A stretch of 64,000 nucleotides of DNA. Origin: Berghia stephanieae (taxonomy: Eukaryota; Mollusca; Gastropoda; Nudibranchia; Aeolidiidae). Positions 1 through 10,594 of this stretch are shown here, piece after piece. The DNA is taken from positions 40,662,573 to 40,726,572 of the forward strand of contig CM067449.1 of the NCBI GenBank assembly GCA_034508935.3. Reading direction: 5' to 3'. The first letter of the stretch is position 1; every line of letters starts with the position of its first letter. A program made the position numbers and the translations under genes. The notes under the pieces were generated by a model that was not told where the DNA came from, made no database searches, and was given only the letters and a program-made list of their open reading frames with translations.

Positions 1-1112
1 GGTGGTGGTGATGGTTTGTTGTCGGAAGTAGTGGTAGTGGTTATAATGGTTGTACTGATGTTGTGATCATGGTATTAATAGGTAGGTAGCGATAAACGAT
101 ATTTAAAACAAAATGATGTAATGAATGAAGATGCAATCAGTTCTTTTGGTTTGTTTCGGATGTAAATAATGAGTTGCAAGAGAGAAGAAAACGAAGTAAA
201 ATTTCCGGAAAAGCATTTTAGCTAAAACTGAAAGGGTGAGAGATTGTTTTCTGTTGTAATTGTTTACTTGAATATACAATATGATATCGAAGATCATTGT
301 TGTTTCTTGTTATGTAAAACAAAAACGTATTTAAAACTCTATTAAAACGTGGCTACAGTGCTAGAATGTAGGAAAAAGCTGAGTCTGTGAGCCTTCGCGG
401 TATTTCAAATTCTGAATATCATAGACTTTTTTATCCTTAATGGCGCTGATAGATTCAAATGGTGACTAGTGTGATATCCCCACTGCTTCAAACTTTAAAT
501 CCCTCACCAAATTTTCTATAATTTCATTTTTTTATGAACCATTTTACACCAAAATTGAAAGGAAGTAAATATTATGATCATACAGAAGCCATGCGTCACA
601 ATGTTTTTGTTATTGTAAAAATTACCGACACATTTAATTAACCATGTATTGGACATCATCAGAAAAAGCATTTTGTGTTGAAAGATACGAGATCTGAAGT
701 CAACAAATAAATAAAGTTAACTTGAATTTTGTAGGGAATACCGAATTGATCCCAATCACGAGTAAGCAAGCTCTTTCGACTGATGACTTCGAAAGATCGC
801 TCCCTGTTTCCCCCTAAAACCTCTGTTACTGAAAAGACGGCCATACAATCTTCAGACTGAAGCTTTGGCCTTAATGGAAGAAAAAGAAAGTTGAAATGGG
901 ATGGACCGTCTGTCAAGGCAATCAGAGGACGGTGTGAAAAAGTTTTAGGCAAAATGGCTTTCTCTCGGGAAGCCATTCAAAGGAGGGGGTTAGCATCTTC
1001 AAAAGAGCGCGCACTGACGAAATTGTTGCAAGAGTTCGAAATTCTGTGGAGGAGAAATCCCCAACTTGAAACCCATGGATTTTTTTCTCTTTGGGATTAT
1101 TTAAAAGACCAA
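1..1112. other. Unassigned AT-rich sequence, no supported gene
   Basis: Nothing here matches a family I recognise. Short open frames on both strands near 660-1115 overlap each other and run into the palindromic element at 1113, so none is accepted as coding. The first 60 bases are GGT/GTT-rich low-complexity sequence. Confidence 0.5.
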
Positions 1113-1373
1113 TAGGGAATGAGATTAGCGGAAGAGTAGCGTCCCTTGATTGGACGTCACCCATAGTCTGTGACGTCACCGGCGGAAAAGTTATTAGAGA
1201 GAGAACGTCATGTTGGTTGTGCGCATGCGTCTCTCGTCCAAAGCGAGGATGAGAGACGCATGCGCACAACCAACATGACGTTCACTCTCTAATAACTTTT
1301 CCGCCGGTGACGTCACAAACTATGGGTGACGTCCAATCGAGGGACGCTACTCTTCCGCTAATCTCATTCCCTA
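1113..1373. mobile_element. Foldback (palindromic) MITE, 261 bp
   Basis: Two arms of about 123 bp (1113-1235 and 1251-1373) are near-perfect reverse complements around a ~15 base loop. The outer ends read TAGGGAATGAGATTAGCGG and its complement, which suggests TA-linked termini. Each arm carries TGACGTCA-type motifs (for example near 1172 and 1307). There is no coding capacity. The arms are so alike that insertion or gene conversion looks recent. The superfamily is not determinable from the ends alone. Confidence 0.85.
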
Positions 1374-1867
1374 TAAATGTCAAGTGCAAAATTCTCAAGT
1401 CTTCATGAACTGAGACATCGAGTGGAACAAGTAGTAAAGGTTATTGACCCGCAGCTTTGTGAGAGATCTACACATCAGATTATCATCAGGAGATAACGCA
1501 CATGTGTGGGACACAAAAGAGGCCATTTCGAATATCGTCTTTAATAAACTCTCGACATACTAGTGAGTGTGCTTTTTCTGTTAAAACTTAAGCTTGAGTC
1601 CTTGATTCACGTTCTCTCACCACACTCGGGTGTAAAATGAGTACCTGGCCACAAACAGCATTGTCTTTGTCGGAAAAAAATTGTATTAACTTCTAACAGA
1701 TGTCACATCTCTTCCTCCGCATGTTAAATGTTGCACAATCATGGACGAATATTACGAAGTATAAATGAATACATTTGATCAGGGAGGCAATTTTAGCGAT
1801 TCCTACTATTCGAGGACTGTCATCGCTGAACCCGGGATTCATTCACTTATTAATCACAGCCCCAGTA
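1374..1867. other. Unassigned sequence with a SINE body fragment
   Basis: About 1597-1735 matches, on the plus strand, the body of the tRNA-derived SINE family S1 seen at 62390-62668 and 17098-17395: a 'ctcacc..actcgggtgtaaaatgagtacctggcc' type stretch followed by 'catgttaaatgttg'. The tRNA-like head is missing. The rest of the interval is unrecognised. Confidence 0.5.
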
Positions 1868-2426
1868 TACATAGTTCGAAGATGGCGTCACTCAAGCCTT
1901 TGTTATTGTATTTTGTTATTGTATAGATAGTATGCAGATGACGTCACTCAGGTCTTTGTTATTGTTTTTTGCCATCCGCGTTTATGAGTAAGGCTCACTG
2001 AACTGTATTAACCCGACTATAAACATTCATTGATACACACAGTTTTGTGTGTTGGTCGTTATACTTCCGGATGGCAATGTTATGAGCTTCTTAGACAAGC
2101 GCATACTATCTATATCCGCGTTTATGAGTGATTATCACTAAACTGTATTAACTAGACTATAAAAGTTCATGGTTACACACAGTATTTTGTGTTGGTCCGT
2201 TATACTTCCGGATGGCAATGTTGTGAACTTCTTAGCCAACTTCTAAGTACTTGGCTAAGGAGTTCACAACATTGCCATCCGGAAGTGTAACGGACCAACA
2301 CACAAAACTTTGTGTAACCATGATCGTTTATAGTCAGGTTAATACAGTTTAGTGAGAATTACTCATAAACGCGGATGGAAAAAAAAACAATAACAAAGAA
2401 CTCAGTGACGTCAACTTCGTTCTATC
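1868..2426. mobile_element. M1 MITE cluster: nested copy plus head-to-head pair
   Basis: A complete M1 copy (1926-2110, minus) is bounded by TATA on both sides (1922-1925, 2111-2114). It sits inside an older M1 copy whose parts are 1868-1925 and 2115-2240. That older copy then meets an inverted copy (2251-2426, plus), giving a palindrome with arms of about 125 bp around 2240-2251. M1 has ends GATAGT/ACTATC, an internal inverted pair GCCATCCG/GCGGATGGC and a TGACGTCA near one end. It has no coding capacity. Confidence 0.85.
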
Positions 2427-2630
2427 TATAGGAATGACGGCTTGACGAGTGACATTTTAATACAGCAGCTTGCCGGCGCGTTTACGACAGAGAGGCGGCA
2501 CCGCAAAATATTCTGTTAAAAATTTACCAGAAGAATTTTGACCAATCAAAACATGGAATTTGTGAAACACCTTCAAACGTGCTCGGACAAACATGGTTTG
2601 TTGTTTATGAACAATAATGTGAATGGAATT

Positions 2631-2925
2631 GGATTCAGTAGTCTGATGTCACGCCGCCCGGCAACGGCGGCCATCTTGGTTCTAAACAAAAAAAATCATT
2701 ACTTTTTATTTTTCATGCTGGCTAGAACTTTTCATATGCCTTGTGATCAAAATGTGTTAAAGTCAAAACAAGATCAACTTTATGGAATTTTCCCTCTGGA
2801 TACGCTTTTAAGCTCGCCGGAGAAATATTTCATACGGGCGTCCGCCATTGTTCCGATAGTTTAGAGCCAGTGTTACTAAGTTACCATGCGTCATTAGGAA
2901 GGAAGTGACGTTACGACTATTGAAG
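2631..2925 (-). mobile_element. M2 MITE, minus-strand copy
   Basis: Ends resemble GGATTCAATAGTC inverted repeats. Read on the minus strand it carries the motif series shared with the copies at 12878, 14981 and 18352: TGACGTCA-like, ACTTCC, then AACAATGGCGGA. The short reading frame that begins at that ATG is interrupted in this copy. The segment ending CTTTGTTTAGAACCA-like and CGTGACATCAGAC is also shared. This is the most diverged of the four copies by eye. Confidence 0.75.
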
Positions 2926-3044
2926 AGTATTGGCAATGAAATTGTCCTTTCTCTGGTCATTGTTATTGTTTTTATACCTCCAAATGATGACTAGTTATCA
3001 CACGATTTTCTCGAGCCGATTATCAACGTTTAAGATTACAGAAA

Positions 3045-3226
3045 GATATGCGCTTGGCTAAGAATCTCCAACAGTGCCATCCGGAAATATAACGAACCAA
3101 CTCACACAACTGTGTGTTACCTTAAACGTCTATAGTCTGGTTAATACAGTTTAGTGATAATAACTCATAAATGCGGATGGCAAAAAACAATAGCGACGAC
3201 CCGAGTGACGTCAACTTCATTCTATC
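3045..3226 (+). mobile_element. M1 MITE copy
   Basis: A near-full-length M1 beginning AGATATGCGCTTGGCTAAG and ending in CTATC followed by TATA. It has the usual GCCATCCGG and GCGGATGGC inner repeats and TGACGTCA close to the right end. It lies directly beside the split minus copy that starts at 3251. Confidence 0.8.
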
Positions 3227-3650
3227 TATAGTTTCTGTGTTGGTTCTATAGATAGTTCGAAGATGACGTCACTCAGGTCATTGTTATTGGGGTTTTTTTG
3301 CCATCCGCGTTTATGAGTAATGCTCACTGAACTGTATTAACCCGACTATAAACCCTCTTCCGCACTAGGACAGGACTGTCCCGGGACAGTCCTGTCCCAA
3401 ATCTGTAACATATAGAATTTAGAGAGATCTTCCGCACCTATTGGGACGGGACAAAACAGTCCCGTTGTGTCCCAAGCCGTTGTGAAATGCTACAAAATCA
3501 ACGGGACAGGACTGTCCCAGTCCCGTGTTCATATCGTTTGTGATAGTAGAAAAATATAGCAGACTTCCGCACTAGGACAAAAAAAGTCCCAGACTTGGCG
3601 GCGCCGTGTCAAAATTGAAATGCCTGTCTTTATTTTCTGCATCCCTCCTC

Positions 3651-3728
<78 letters not shown>
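3651..3728. repeat. (CTA)n microsatellite
   Basis: About 26 near-perfect CTA units inside the 2.7 kb element. The complementary TAG array lies at its other side (5304-5718), so the element interior is partly an inverted structure. Confidence 0.95.
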
Positions 3729-3989
3729 TACTGTTGCTTCTGCTGTGGCTAATGCCACTAATATATTAATACCTACATCCCTTATATTTTGTATTTATTT
3801 CCAATTCCATTGTATTTATTTTCCAACAATAGTCCACACTTTATTTTGGTTCACTTTCTATACTGCATTACACAGTTCCTCCCCGCCTCCCCTCTTTTGA
3901 CATAATTAAGTACGCACCTTTTATAAATTTCTATTGCTCTGTTTTAATTCGCGCTTCCTCACAAAGTAGCATACAATTTCCTGCCCATC

Positions 3990-4210
3990 AATGTTTTTGT
4001 TTATGCATCTTAACAACGCCACTACCACATTATCTCATTCGTCTGTAGTTTTTAATTCATCATGTGTTGTTGATGAAGGGGAAACCCGAAACATCCATTT
4101 TTATCTGTTTTCGTATATTAAACTGAAGCTTACATTCAATTTCACAGTTATAATTTATTTATTTATTTCAATTCTGAATATAAAAAAGCAAGAACAATTC
4201 AAAAAATAAT
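3990..4210 (+). mobile_element. Possible Penelope-like or retrozyme-like end fragment
   Basis: Contains TTGATGA at 4070-4076, a GGG-GAAA-CCC stem-loop, then GAAAC at 4088-4092. This resembles a hammerhead ribozyme core (CUGANGA, stem II, GAAA) with the first C changed to T. Similar cores occur at 7838-7866, 8059-8083 and 15814-15842. Hammerhead motifs are known in Penelope-like elements, but here the family is only inferred from this short motif. Confidence 0.35.
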
Positions 4211-4429
4211 TCTATGTGATGAAACCACGTAAAGAAGGCATAGCAACATAAATATTTTCGGCAATTTAAAAACGTATGTTTATAAATATAATTTAAGAAG
4301 TGTCACACTTTGTGACACAGCAGTAACGTGTCTAAAACCGGTCGCACATCTATTCGATAACTTGTGGGATCAATTATCTTTATCGTTATTTATTTCGGGA
4401 ATTCTCAATGAAAATATTTATAAGTTAGT

Positions 4430-4760
4430 CCTTCTGAGCCACTTGGACTCATTGTAAAACAAATTAAGTCCTTTAGAGCCTTGTAGCCAATGGTGCAGGA
4501 GTTATTCCGGTTTCAATAGCGTGAAGCGGACAATTAACGTATTTGTTTGAAAACCTTTGAACGGGACGCTAGTCTGTAGTCTATCGCAGATTACTATCCC
4601 AGCTTGACAGGTACCCTTTTACACCTGAATGGAGTGAGTGATTGGAGTAAATTTTCTTGCTCTAGAAAGTACAAGTTGGCTTCGGTCGGAATCGAACACA
4701 GAACCTCTGAGTCCAGAGTACAACGCGCTAACCATAGGCCATCTTGCCTCCTAAGCTTAT
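4430..4760 (-). mobile_element. tRNA-derived SINE (minus), chimeric or diverged
   Basis: The right part contains a B-box-like GGAATCGAACACAGAACC in complement and an anticodon-arm-like region, as in a pol III promoter derived from a tRNA. The left part resembles the body of the S3 SINE found at 20405 and 37910 ('cggtttcaatagcgtgaagc', 'cgctagtctgtagtctatcgc'). It also shares 'acaggtaccc..ttacacctgaatggagtgag' with S1. It may be a recombinant or two abutting SINEs. Confidence 0.55.
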
Positions 4761-4899
4761 AAATCCGGAACTTATCCATGTTTCTGTGGCGTTGAGCAGA
4801 CAGATAACAGTTTAAAATTTAAAATAATAAAATTCATTTTTTCATCCCATAGGGGAAATTTTTCTCGAGGGTCTATTCCAAGGTAAGACTGGAAAACCG

Positions 4900-5010
4900 G
4901 GCGTTAGGCGCAATGCAGCGCCGCAAATTTAGCTAGGACAAGGTATAACCAGGCGTCAGCCGCAGTGCAGCGCCGCAAATTGAGCTAGGCGAGGTGACTT
5001 AATCAACTGA
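4900..5010 (-). mobile_element. S2 SINE fragment, partly duplicated
   Basis: The phrase 'gccgcagtgcagcgccgcaaa' matches in complement the S2 SINE at 16425-16640 ('tttgcggcgctgcactgcgg'). It appears twice in tandem (near 4910 and 4960). The neighbouring 5010-5215 is unrecognised. Confidence 0.5.
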
Positions 5011-5303
5011 TGCCTTTCGGGTACGAAGCATGCTGACTTTCTATTATCCTCTTGAATGATGCTAGTCCGTCAAAGATTACTTTCATCAGCGAACTGGTAC
5101 TCATTTGCACCTGGGTAAAATGAGGTGATTCCAAGAAAGTCATTTTAAGATAAGATCGGAGATCACCATAGAGTCTACGGAATTGACCCTTGAGCAATCT
5201 TTGGGTCATTAAAGGATGCACCCAATATTGTTTTCTCTTTCAATTTGTCTTTTTTTTCCACGTGGTAAAGCACAGAAATATGCAACCTCTATTTCATCCA
5301 TTA

Positions 5304-5304
5304 C

Positions 5305-5392
<88 letters not shown>

Positions 5393-5402
5393 CGTGGTAG
5401 TG

Positions 5403-5470
<68 letters not shown>

Positions 5471-5500
5471 CGTAGTCGTGGTAGTAGTGTAGTGGTAGTG

Positions 5501-5562
<62 letters not shown>

Positions 5563-5590
5563 CGTAGTCGTGGTAGTGGTAGTGGTAGTG

Positions 5591-5644
<54 letters not shown>

Positions 5645-5718
5645 TAGTAGTAGTAGTAGTAGTAGTAGTAGTCGTAGTCGTAGTCGTGGTATTGGTAGTG
5701 GTAGTAGTAGCAGTAGCA
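5304..5718. repeat. (TAG)n microsatellite, ~415 bp
   Basis: Over 130 AGT/TAG units with scattered TCG and TGG variants clustered in small blocks. Every long open frame over it (poly-Val, poly-Ser, poly-Tyr, poly-Thr) is an artefact of the triplet repeat. Confidence 0.95.
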
Positions 5719-6126
5719 ATAATATTACTTTTGCTATAAGAATATTTCATGATTATATAAATCTTATGTAAACAAATCCCATTGTACAGTGTAAAAAATC
5801 ATTGTCGTCATGTCGTATCTTATGTTGATTCATAAAATGTGAATTATTACAGTTGCAATTGCCTACAAAAAAACTTTTGAGTCTTGTAAAAATTAAAAAA
5901 TAATGCATTCGCGCAGGTGTGTCCTGGGACAGTCCTGTCCTAGTGCGGAACCCTTTTTGAATAGAAGTTTTCTCCATTGGGACAGGACAAATTTGTCCCG
6001 GGACAGTTTTGTCCTAGTGCTGAAGGAGGGTAAACGTTCATGGTTACACACAGTTTTGTGTGTTGGTCCGTTATACTTCCGGATGGCAATGTTATGAGCT
6101 TCTTTGCCAAGCGCATACTATCTATA

Positions 6127-6654
6127 TATCAAGAGGTAGAACAACAGTGGGTATTTTACTAAGACACATACCATCGATAGTAAAACCTGTGTAGTTTGCT
6201 ATGTTAACCAATCACTGCCATTGTTTATATTATGACGACTGTCCGAGAGGCGTGGTTATCTAGGTGTCTATTGTGTTGGGGTCAAAATTGTGACCCAACG
6301 TCTCAAAGCGGTATTATGTCGGGATAGACCAGATGCTAAAAAGTCAAATTAAAGTGAAACTGGACAACAATATAAATTACTGGTATTTAGGAACCTGAAA
6401 TATGATAGTCATTCTCCTCAATAAAGTTTATAAACTGAACGCACGTCTGATATTTCTGGATACAAATTTAATTTTCAGTATATTCGTCATCCCGACTTAA
6501 TACCGTTTTGAAGCGAGGTGACGCAATTGTCCCCTACAGCCCATGTTAAATTGTTGCCAACGGGAACAAAATTAATGGTAAATCTTAAGATTTTATAACT
6601 ATTTTTTTTCTCTCTACAGATTGATATAAATGCTGTGTGTTTATCAAAAATAGA
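6127..6654. other. Unassigned, with a possible small inverted-repeat element
   Basis: CGGTATTATGTCGGGAT (about 6310-6326) and ATCCCGACTTAATACCG (about 6491-6507) are inverted repeats with one mismatch about 165 bp apart. This would fit a ~200 bp MITE, but no second copy is present to confirm it. Nothing coding is supported. Confidence 0.4.
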
Positions 6655-7270
6655 CTTACAACATTGCCATCCGGCCAACACACAAAACTATGTGTAACCA
6701 TGGACGTTTTTGGTCTGATTGATATGATTTATTAGTGAGAACCGCTCATAAAAATGGCTGGCTAAAGAAAAATAACAGGGCTGAATGACGTCAATTATGT
6801 TCCTTCTATAGATAGTTCGAAGATGACGTCACTCATGTCTTTGTTATTGTTTTTTGCCACCCGCGTTTATGAGTAATGCTCACTGAACTGTATTAACCTG
6901 ACTATAAACGTTCATGGATACACACAGTTTTGTGTGTTGGTCCCATATACTTCCGGATGGCAATGTTATGAGCTTCTTAGCCAACCGCATACTATCTATA
7001 GATAGTATTAAGTTGTCGTCACTCAGGTCCTTGTTATTGTTTTTACCATCCATGTTTATGAGTAAATCTCACAAAACTATAGATAGTATGAAGTTGACGT
7101 CACTCCGGTCTTTGTTATTTCTTTTTGCCATCCATGTTCTTGAATAAATCTCACAAAACTGTATTAACCAGACTATAAAAGTTCAAGGTTACACATAGTT
7201 TTGTGTTTTGGTCCGTTATATTTCCGGATGGCAATATTGTGAGTCTCTTAGGCAAGCGCATAATGTCTGT
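6655..7270. mobile_element. M1 MITE cluster: four copies in a row
   Basis: A 5'-truncated plus copy (6655-6806), a complete minus copy (6811-6996) with TATA on both sides, a truncated minus piece (7001-7077) and a further minus copy (7082-7266). Junctions fall on TATA or TATA-like sequence, which agrees with M1 inserting into its own ends. No coding sequence. Confidence 0.8.
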
Positions 7271-7762
7271 ACGGGGTAACGCACATTTTTTCAAACTTAA
7301 TAATAATTTTACCAATCGCTTCTCAGATGAGTATATCATTTTCTGGGGAAAATGATCGGGTATATAGAAACCTGAATATAATGTTTTCATGTTAAATTTA
7401 CAGTGAAAATATGTTGCCAGGTGCATTTGCGCGCACCTACGTAGATACTTCATTACGTACTGATTTTGATCGTTGATGGCTCAAAACATTCGTCTCGAAC
7501 GACGTATACTTATTTGCAGGTCTGATAACCCGAATTATAAAGGGCTCATTGTTATAATTGAAATACTCTCAAACCAACGAAAAATGTTGTCAATATATGC
7601 ATATTGATCTCGATCTATGTTAATGTTATACAACAGTCTTTTTTGCTTGTTTAATAATCAGAATAGATAAGTGTACAATGCGGGTTCTTCAGCTTTATAT
7701 TATTATAAGTATAAGTCAAAGCGATACGAGGCTGCTAGAAAATGTGGAGTGTAAAAAGTAAT
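7271..7762. other. Unassigned AT-rich sequence
   Basis: No repeat shared with the rest of the window and no convincing reading frame was found here. Confidence 0.5.
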
Positions 7763-8142
7763 GAACAAAAATGAATATAAGAGCGTCAAAAAAAAAAAGA
7801 ACAAAATACCAAACGCTGAACGTTTCGGGCTCAAAACCCTTCTTCAGCCAACAACAACAACAAAAAAACAATAAAGACATAAATACATTACTTAATTCCA
7901 GACAGACGACAGAGGTCTTTTTTTAGGTCCTCTCTGTAGGAAAATCTTGGAAAGGTTTACTTTCCAAGCTTTTTCTACAGAGAGGACCAAAGTATCATCT
8001 CTGTCGTCTATCTGGAATTTAGTAATGTTTTTATGTCATTATTGTTTTTTGTTGTTGGCTGAAGAAGGGTTTTGAGCCCGAAATGTTCCATGTGTGGTAT
8101 TTTGTTATTTTTTTGAAGCTCTTATATTCATTTTTTGTTTAT
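7763..8142. mobile_element. Foldback repeat, ~380 bp, with hammerhead-like cores
   Basis: Two arms of about 190 bp meet near 7958 ('ttggaaaggtttactttccaa'). Each arm carries CTGAAGA-AGGGTTTTGAGCCC-GAAA, on the minus strand in the left arm and at 8059-8083 on the plus strand in the right arm. A single, older arm is found at 11766-11960. The same 'gaagaagggttttgagcccgaaa' type motif marks Penelope-like retroelements in many animals. The assignment here is inference. Confidence 0.65.
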
Positions 8143-8180
8143 AGCTATATATTATAATATTATTTAATTTGTAAACTTAC

Positions 8181-8284
8181 CTTTCACTTGTCACGACTGT
8201 CGCCAGCACTAAAACTGATCAAAGAGACCAAGCTGTCGCCGGCCGTGTAGATCCGAGCATTGACAAAAGTGGCCCTTGGTTAAA
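8181..8284 (-). other. Possible exon (weak)
   Basis: On the minus strand a stretch richer in G+C than its surroundings is bounded by an acceptor-like TTTGTGACAG and by AAAG followed by a strong donor GTAAGTTT. One frame is open for about 32 codons and ends in a stop just before the donor. No family is recognised. Chance occurrence is quite possible. Confidence 0.15.
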
Positions 8285-8630
8285 CTGTCACAAATTCTTA
8301 TCTTCCAGCTCTCGAACAATGCAAAGGACGGTCTGCGGTTTATCTAATAAGGTTAAACTAGTTAAGTATAGTCATATATTACTATTATAATATTATTATA
8401 CGATTATAATATAATTTGCTTATCAATCCATTGAACGCGGCGGCACTTGGAGAATTTCTGCTTTGGAAATGTGTGTAAGACGTGGACACTCGATGCAAGA
8501 TAACAATTTTTAAAAATCTGAACACGTGTGTATGCTTTAGTGTCAGACAAAGCGGATTAACAAATATACTAGAATAAAATCAGGCCAAAAATGACTGGAG
8601 TTCAAAACCCTTGTCGATGAGGGCTGTGAT

Positions 8631-8636
8631 ATATAT

Positions 8637-8706
<70 letters not shown>
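8631..8706. repeat. (TA)n microsatellite, left flank of Tc1-like element
   Basis: A TA/TATATATT array. The Tc1-like transposon at 8707-10229 sits between this array and the one at 10230-10314, as expected for an element that duplicates a TA target. Confidence 0.9.
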
Positions 8707-8708
<2 letters not shown>

Positions 8709-10226
8709 CAAGTGATCAAAAGAATGTATACACTTGTTTTACCTACAGAATTGGTATGAAATATTGTTCTGGTTTATTTAAAACATATGTGTAATCATAG
8801 TATTATCATTTCTCTTACATTTTGTTAGAATTTGCAACGTTTATGGTTGATCTTGTATGCAACATAGACTTTTTAAAACATGATCTTCAAAAAGGGAAGT
8901 AACAAGTCAAAACATACACTATAATGTTGACAAACAATGACATGTTAATAAAATTACTTGCGTTCATTTCATTTGAAGTGAAGGTGAATCTAATTCAATC
9001 AGTAACGAGTATGTCCCCCGTTCGCTCCCATCACAGCATTGCATCTCCTACGCATGGAATTGGTCAATCTGGCCAGTTGGTGTTGAGGAATGTTATCCCA
9101 AGCTGTTCTTATGGCGTGGAACAGTTGTTGTTCATTTTGCGGGCCTAATGAATGAACTTGGCGGCCGATTATGTTCCACATATGTTCTATCGTATTTAGA
9201 TCGGGGGATATTGCAGGCTGATAACGTTCACATTATTTGCTGCTATAAAATCCCTTGTTACATTAGCCTGATGGGATGGTGCATTGTCGTGTTGAAGTGA
9301 AAATTTAGGATATTCATGAAACAATGGAATAACATGGGGTTGTAAAATGTGCTGGATGTACATTGTACCGGTTAGGGATGCATTTACTTGGACTAGAGGT
9401 CTCCTATAGTCTCTGCTTATTCCACCCCACACCATCACTTGTCCATATCCTCTGTTTGGGGATTCCAGGACACAAGAATCGTGAAATCACTCGTGTGATC
9501 TTCGGTAACAACGTAATCTACCGTCACTCTTCCAATCACAAAGATTCATCTGAGAAGAGAACAAATGACCACGCATGCATTGTCCAGCGCAGATGAGCAC
9601 GGGGTCACTGAAGACGGGCCAACCGGTGATGTGCTCTTAAGAAGTTGTCGCATCAACGGACGTATGCGATAATATCATGCTCTCTAAGTATGCAACGAAC
9701 ATTGTGTTGACTAATTCGTGTACCTGGGAACTCTAGCGCAGTTTCAGTCGCCGTCCTAAAACGATCCTGTAGATGTAGGGTGCGTATAAAACGGTCGTCA
9801 CCTTGTGTTGTTACTCGTGGTCTGCCAGCTCGATTTCGGTCCATTACACCGTTTGTGTTTTTTTCAAATCGATCGACTAAGGAATATACAGTTTTCCTTG
9901 TGATATTAAACATTCTTGCGACATTGGTCACAGACTGCATAGTTTGAAGATGACCAAACTAAGTAGTGGCATCGCGTAGATTAATGGATGGTATTTTGTA
10001 TCGTGTTTTCCTGCCTTGAAAATAGTTCAAGAAGACACGGATGACCAAAAAATTAATCTACACACTTCCTGTCCACAGTAAGGGACTAAAAGGTTATTTT
10101 AGCACGTACGCAACGTGGTTCACAGATAGGCTAATGTTAAACAACTCAGTGGAAAATCATTAGCCTACGTCAACGGATAAAAAAGTAACGACGATTTTAA
10201 ATTTGTATACTTTCTTTTGATCGCAA

Positions 10227-10229
<3 letters not shown>
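8707..10229 (-). mobile_element. Tc1-like (Tc1/mariner) DNA transposon, 1.5 kb
   Basis: Inverted termini of about 25 bp are visible: TACAAGTGATCAAAAGAATG at the left and, in complement, TACTTGCGATCAAAAGAAAG at the right. The outermost TA is the target duplication, inside a long TA array. The single gene, on the minus strand, is a broken transposase. The length is typical for a Tc1-like element (1.3-1.7 kb). Confidence 0.9.
8999..9940 (-). pseudogene. Tc1-like transposase pseudogene (DD34E)
   Basis: Cut-and-paste transposase. From the start at 9940 the N-terminal helix-turn-helix part reads MQSVTNVARMFNITRKTVYS and continues to the basic GRPRVTT motif. The catalytic domain keeps all three acidic residues: SDES near 9550, HDNAPSH near 9300 and SPDLNTIEHMW near 9190. 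The last two lie about 34 residues apart, as in Tc1-like enzymes. The C-terminus ends MRRRCNAVMGANGGHTRY. Two in-frame TGA codons lie between the DNA-binding part and the first Asp (near 9650 and 9613) and one near 9488. Frameshifts lie just after SDES (near 9541) and just before SPDLN (near 9222). It cannot make an active enzyme. TGA in place of CGA suggests CpG or deamination decay. Confidence 0.9.

Positions 10230-10314
<85 letters not shown>
10230..10314. repeat. (TA)n microsatellite, right flank of Tc1-like element
   Basis: About 42 perfect TA units directly against the right transposon terminus. Confidence 0.95.
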
Positions 10315-10318
<4 letters not shown>

Positions 10319-10336
10319 AGGATATTTTTATTTCTT

Positions 10337-10594
10337 TTAACCCTCTCCTTACCACCTATTGGAAATTGTCACATTTGTTACGATGCAACCGTCACTTTTG
10401 TCATCAAAATTTCCTTTCTTTATGCTGTAGCTAGAGAATCTTGACATTCTGTAATAGAGCCCATATTGACGAACAATATTATGTATAGAATGTGCTTGTT
10501 GCTTTTCTGTTTGAGTAAGAAATGTCTTTTTTGTATTGGGTGGTTGTGAAGTTTTGGGGAAAATTCTGAAAATGGCTGGTAAGAAAAGTGTTAA
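10337..10594. mobile_element. piggyBac-like MITE (TTAA-flanked)
   Basis: Bounded by TTAA (10337-10340, 10591-10594). The left end is CCCTCTCCTTACCACC. The right end, GAAAATGGCTGGTAAG, matches the second copy at 16812-17040. The interior 'gtcacatttgttacgatg' is also shared with that copy. TTAA plus CCCT termini is the piggyBac signature. There is no coding sequence. Confidence 0.65.

Larger units (their letters stand above)
3353..6030. mobile_element. Unassigned terminal-inverted-repeat element, 2.68 kb
   Basis: The ends are inverted repeats of roughly 45-50 bp. The left begins CCCTCTTCCGCACTAGGACA and the right, read in complement, CCCTCCTTCAGCACTAGGAC. TAAA is duplicated at 3349-3352 and 6031-6034. 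Palindromic GGGACAGTCCTGTCCC-type blocks and 'CTTCCGCAC' motifs recur several times within the first ~230 and last ~110 bases, as subterminal transposase-binding repeats do. No transposase frame is visible, so it is non-autonomous. The interior holds a CTA array, a TAG array, SINE fragments and a Penelope-like end. A 4 bp duplication is used by several superfamilies, so none is assigned. Confidence 0.75.
3251..6122 (-). mobile_element. M1 MITE copy split by a 2.7 kb insertion
   Basis: The left part is 3251-3352 and the right part 6031-6122. When the inserted element (3353-6030) and one copy of TAAA are ignored, the two parts read as one ordinary M1 copy. TATA flanks the copy at 3247-3250 and 6123-6126. 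This proves that the 2.7 kb element arrived after M1. Confidence 0.85.

Noticed and set aside
659-1269. Overlapping frames on both strands
   Set aside because: Mutually overlapping, partly inside the palindromic MITE, and without motifs.
5190-5750. Long frames of poly-Val, Ser, Tyr, Thr and Leu
   Set aside because: They are translations of a TAG triplet array in different phases and strands, with no unique flanking protein.
9363-9596. Plus-strand 77-codon frame
   Set aside because: Antisense to the Tc1-like transposase catalytic region.
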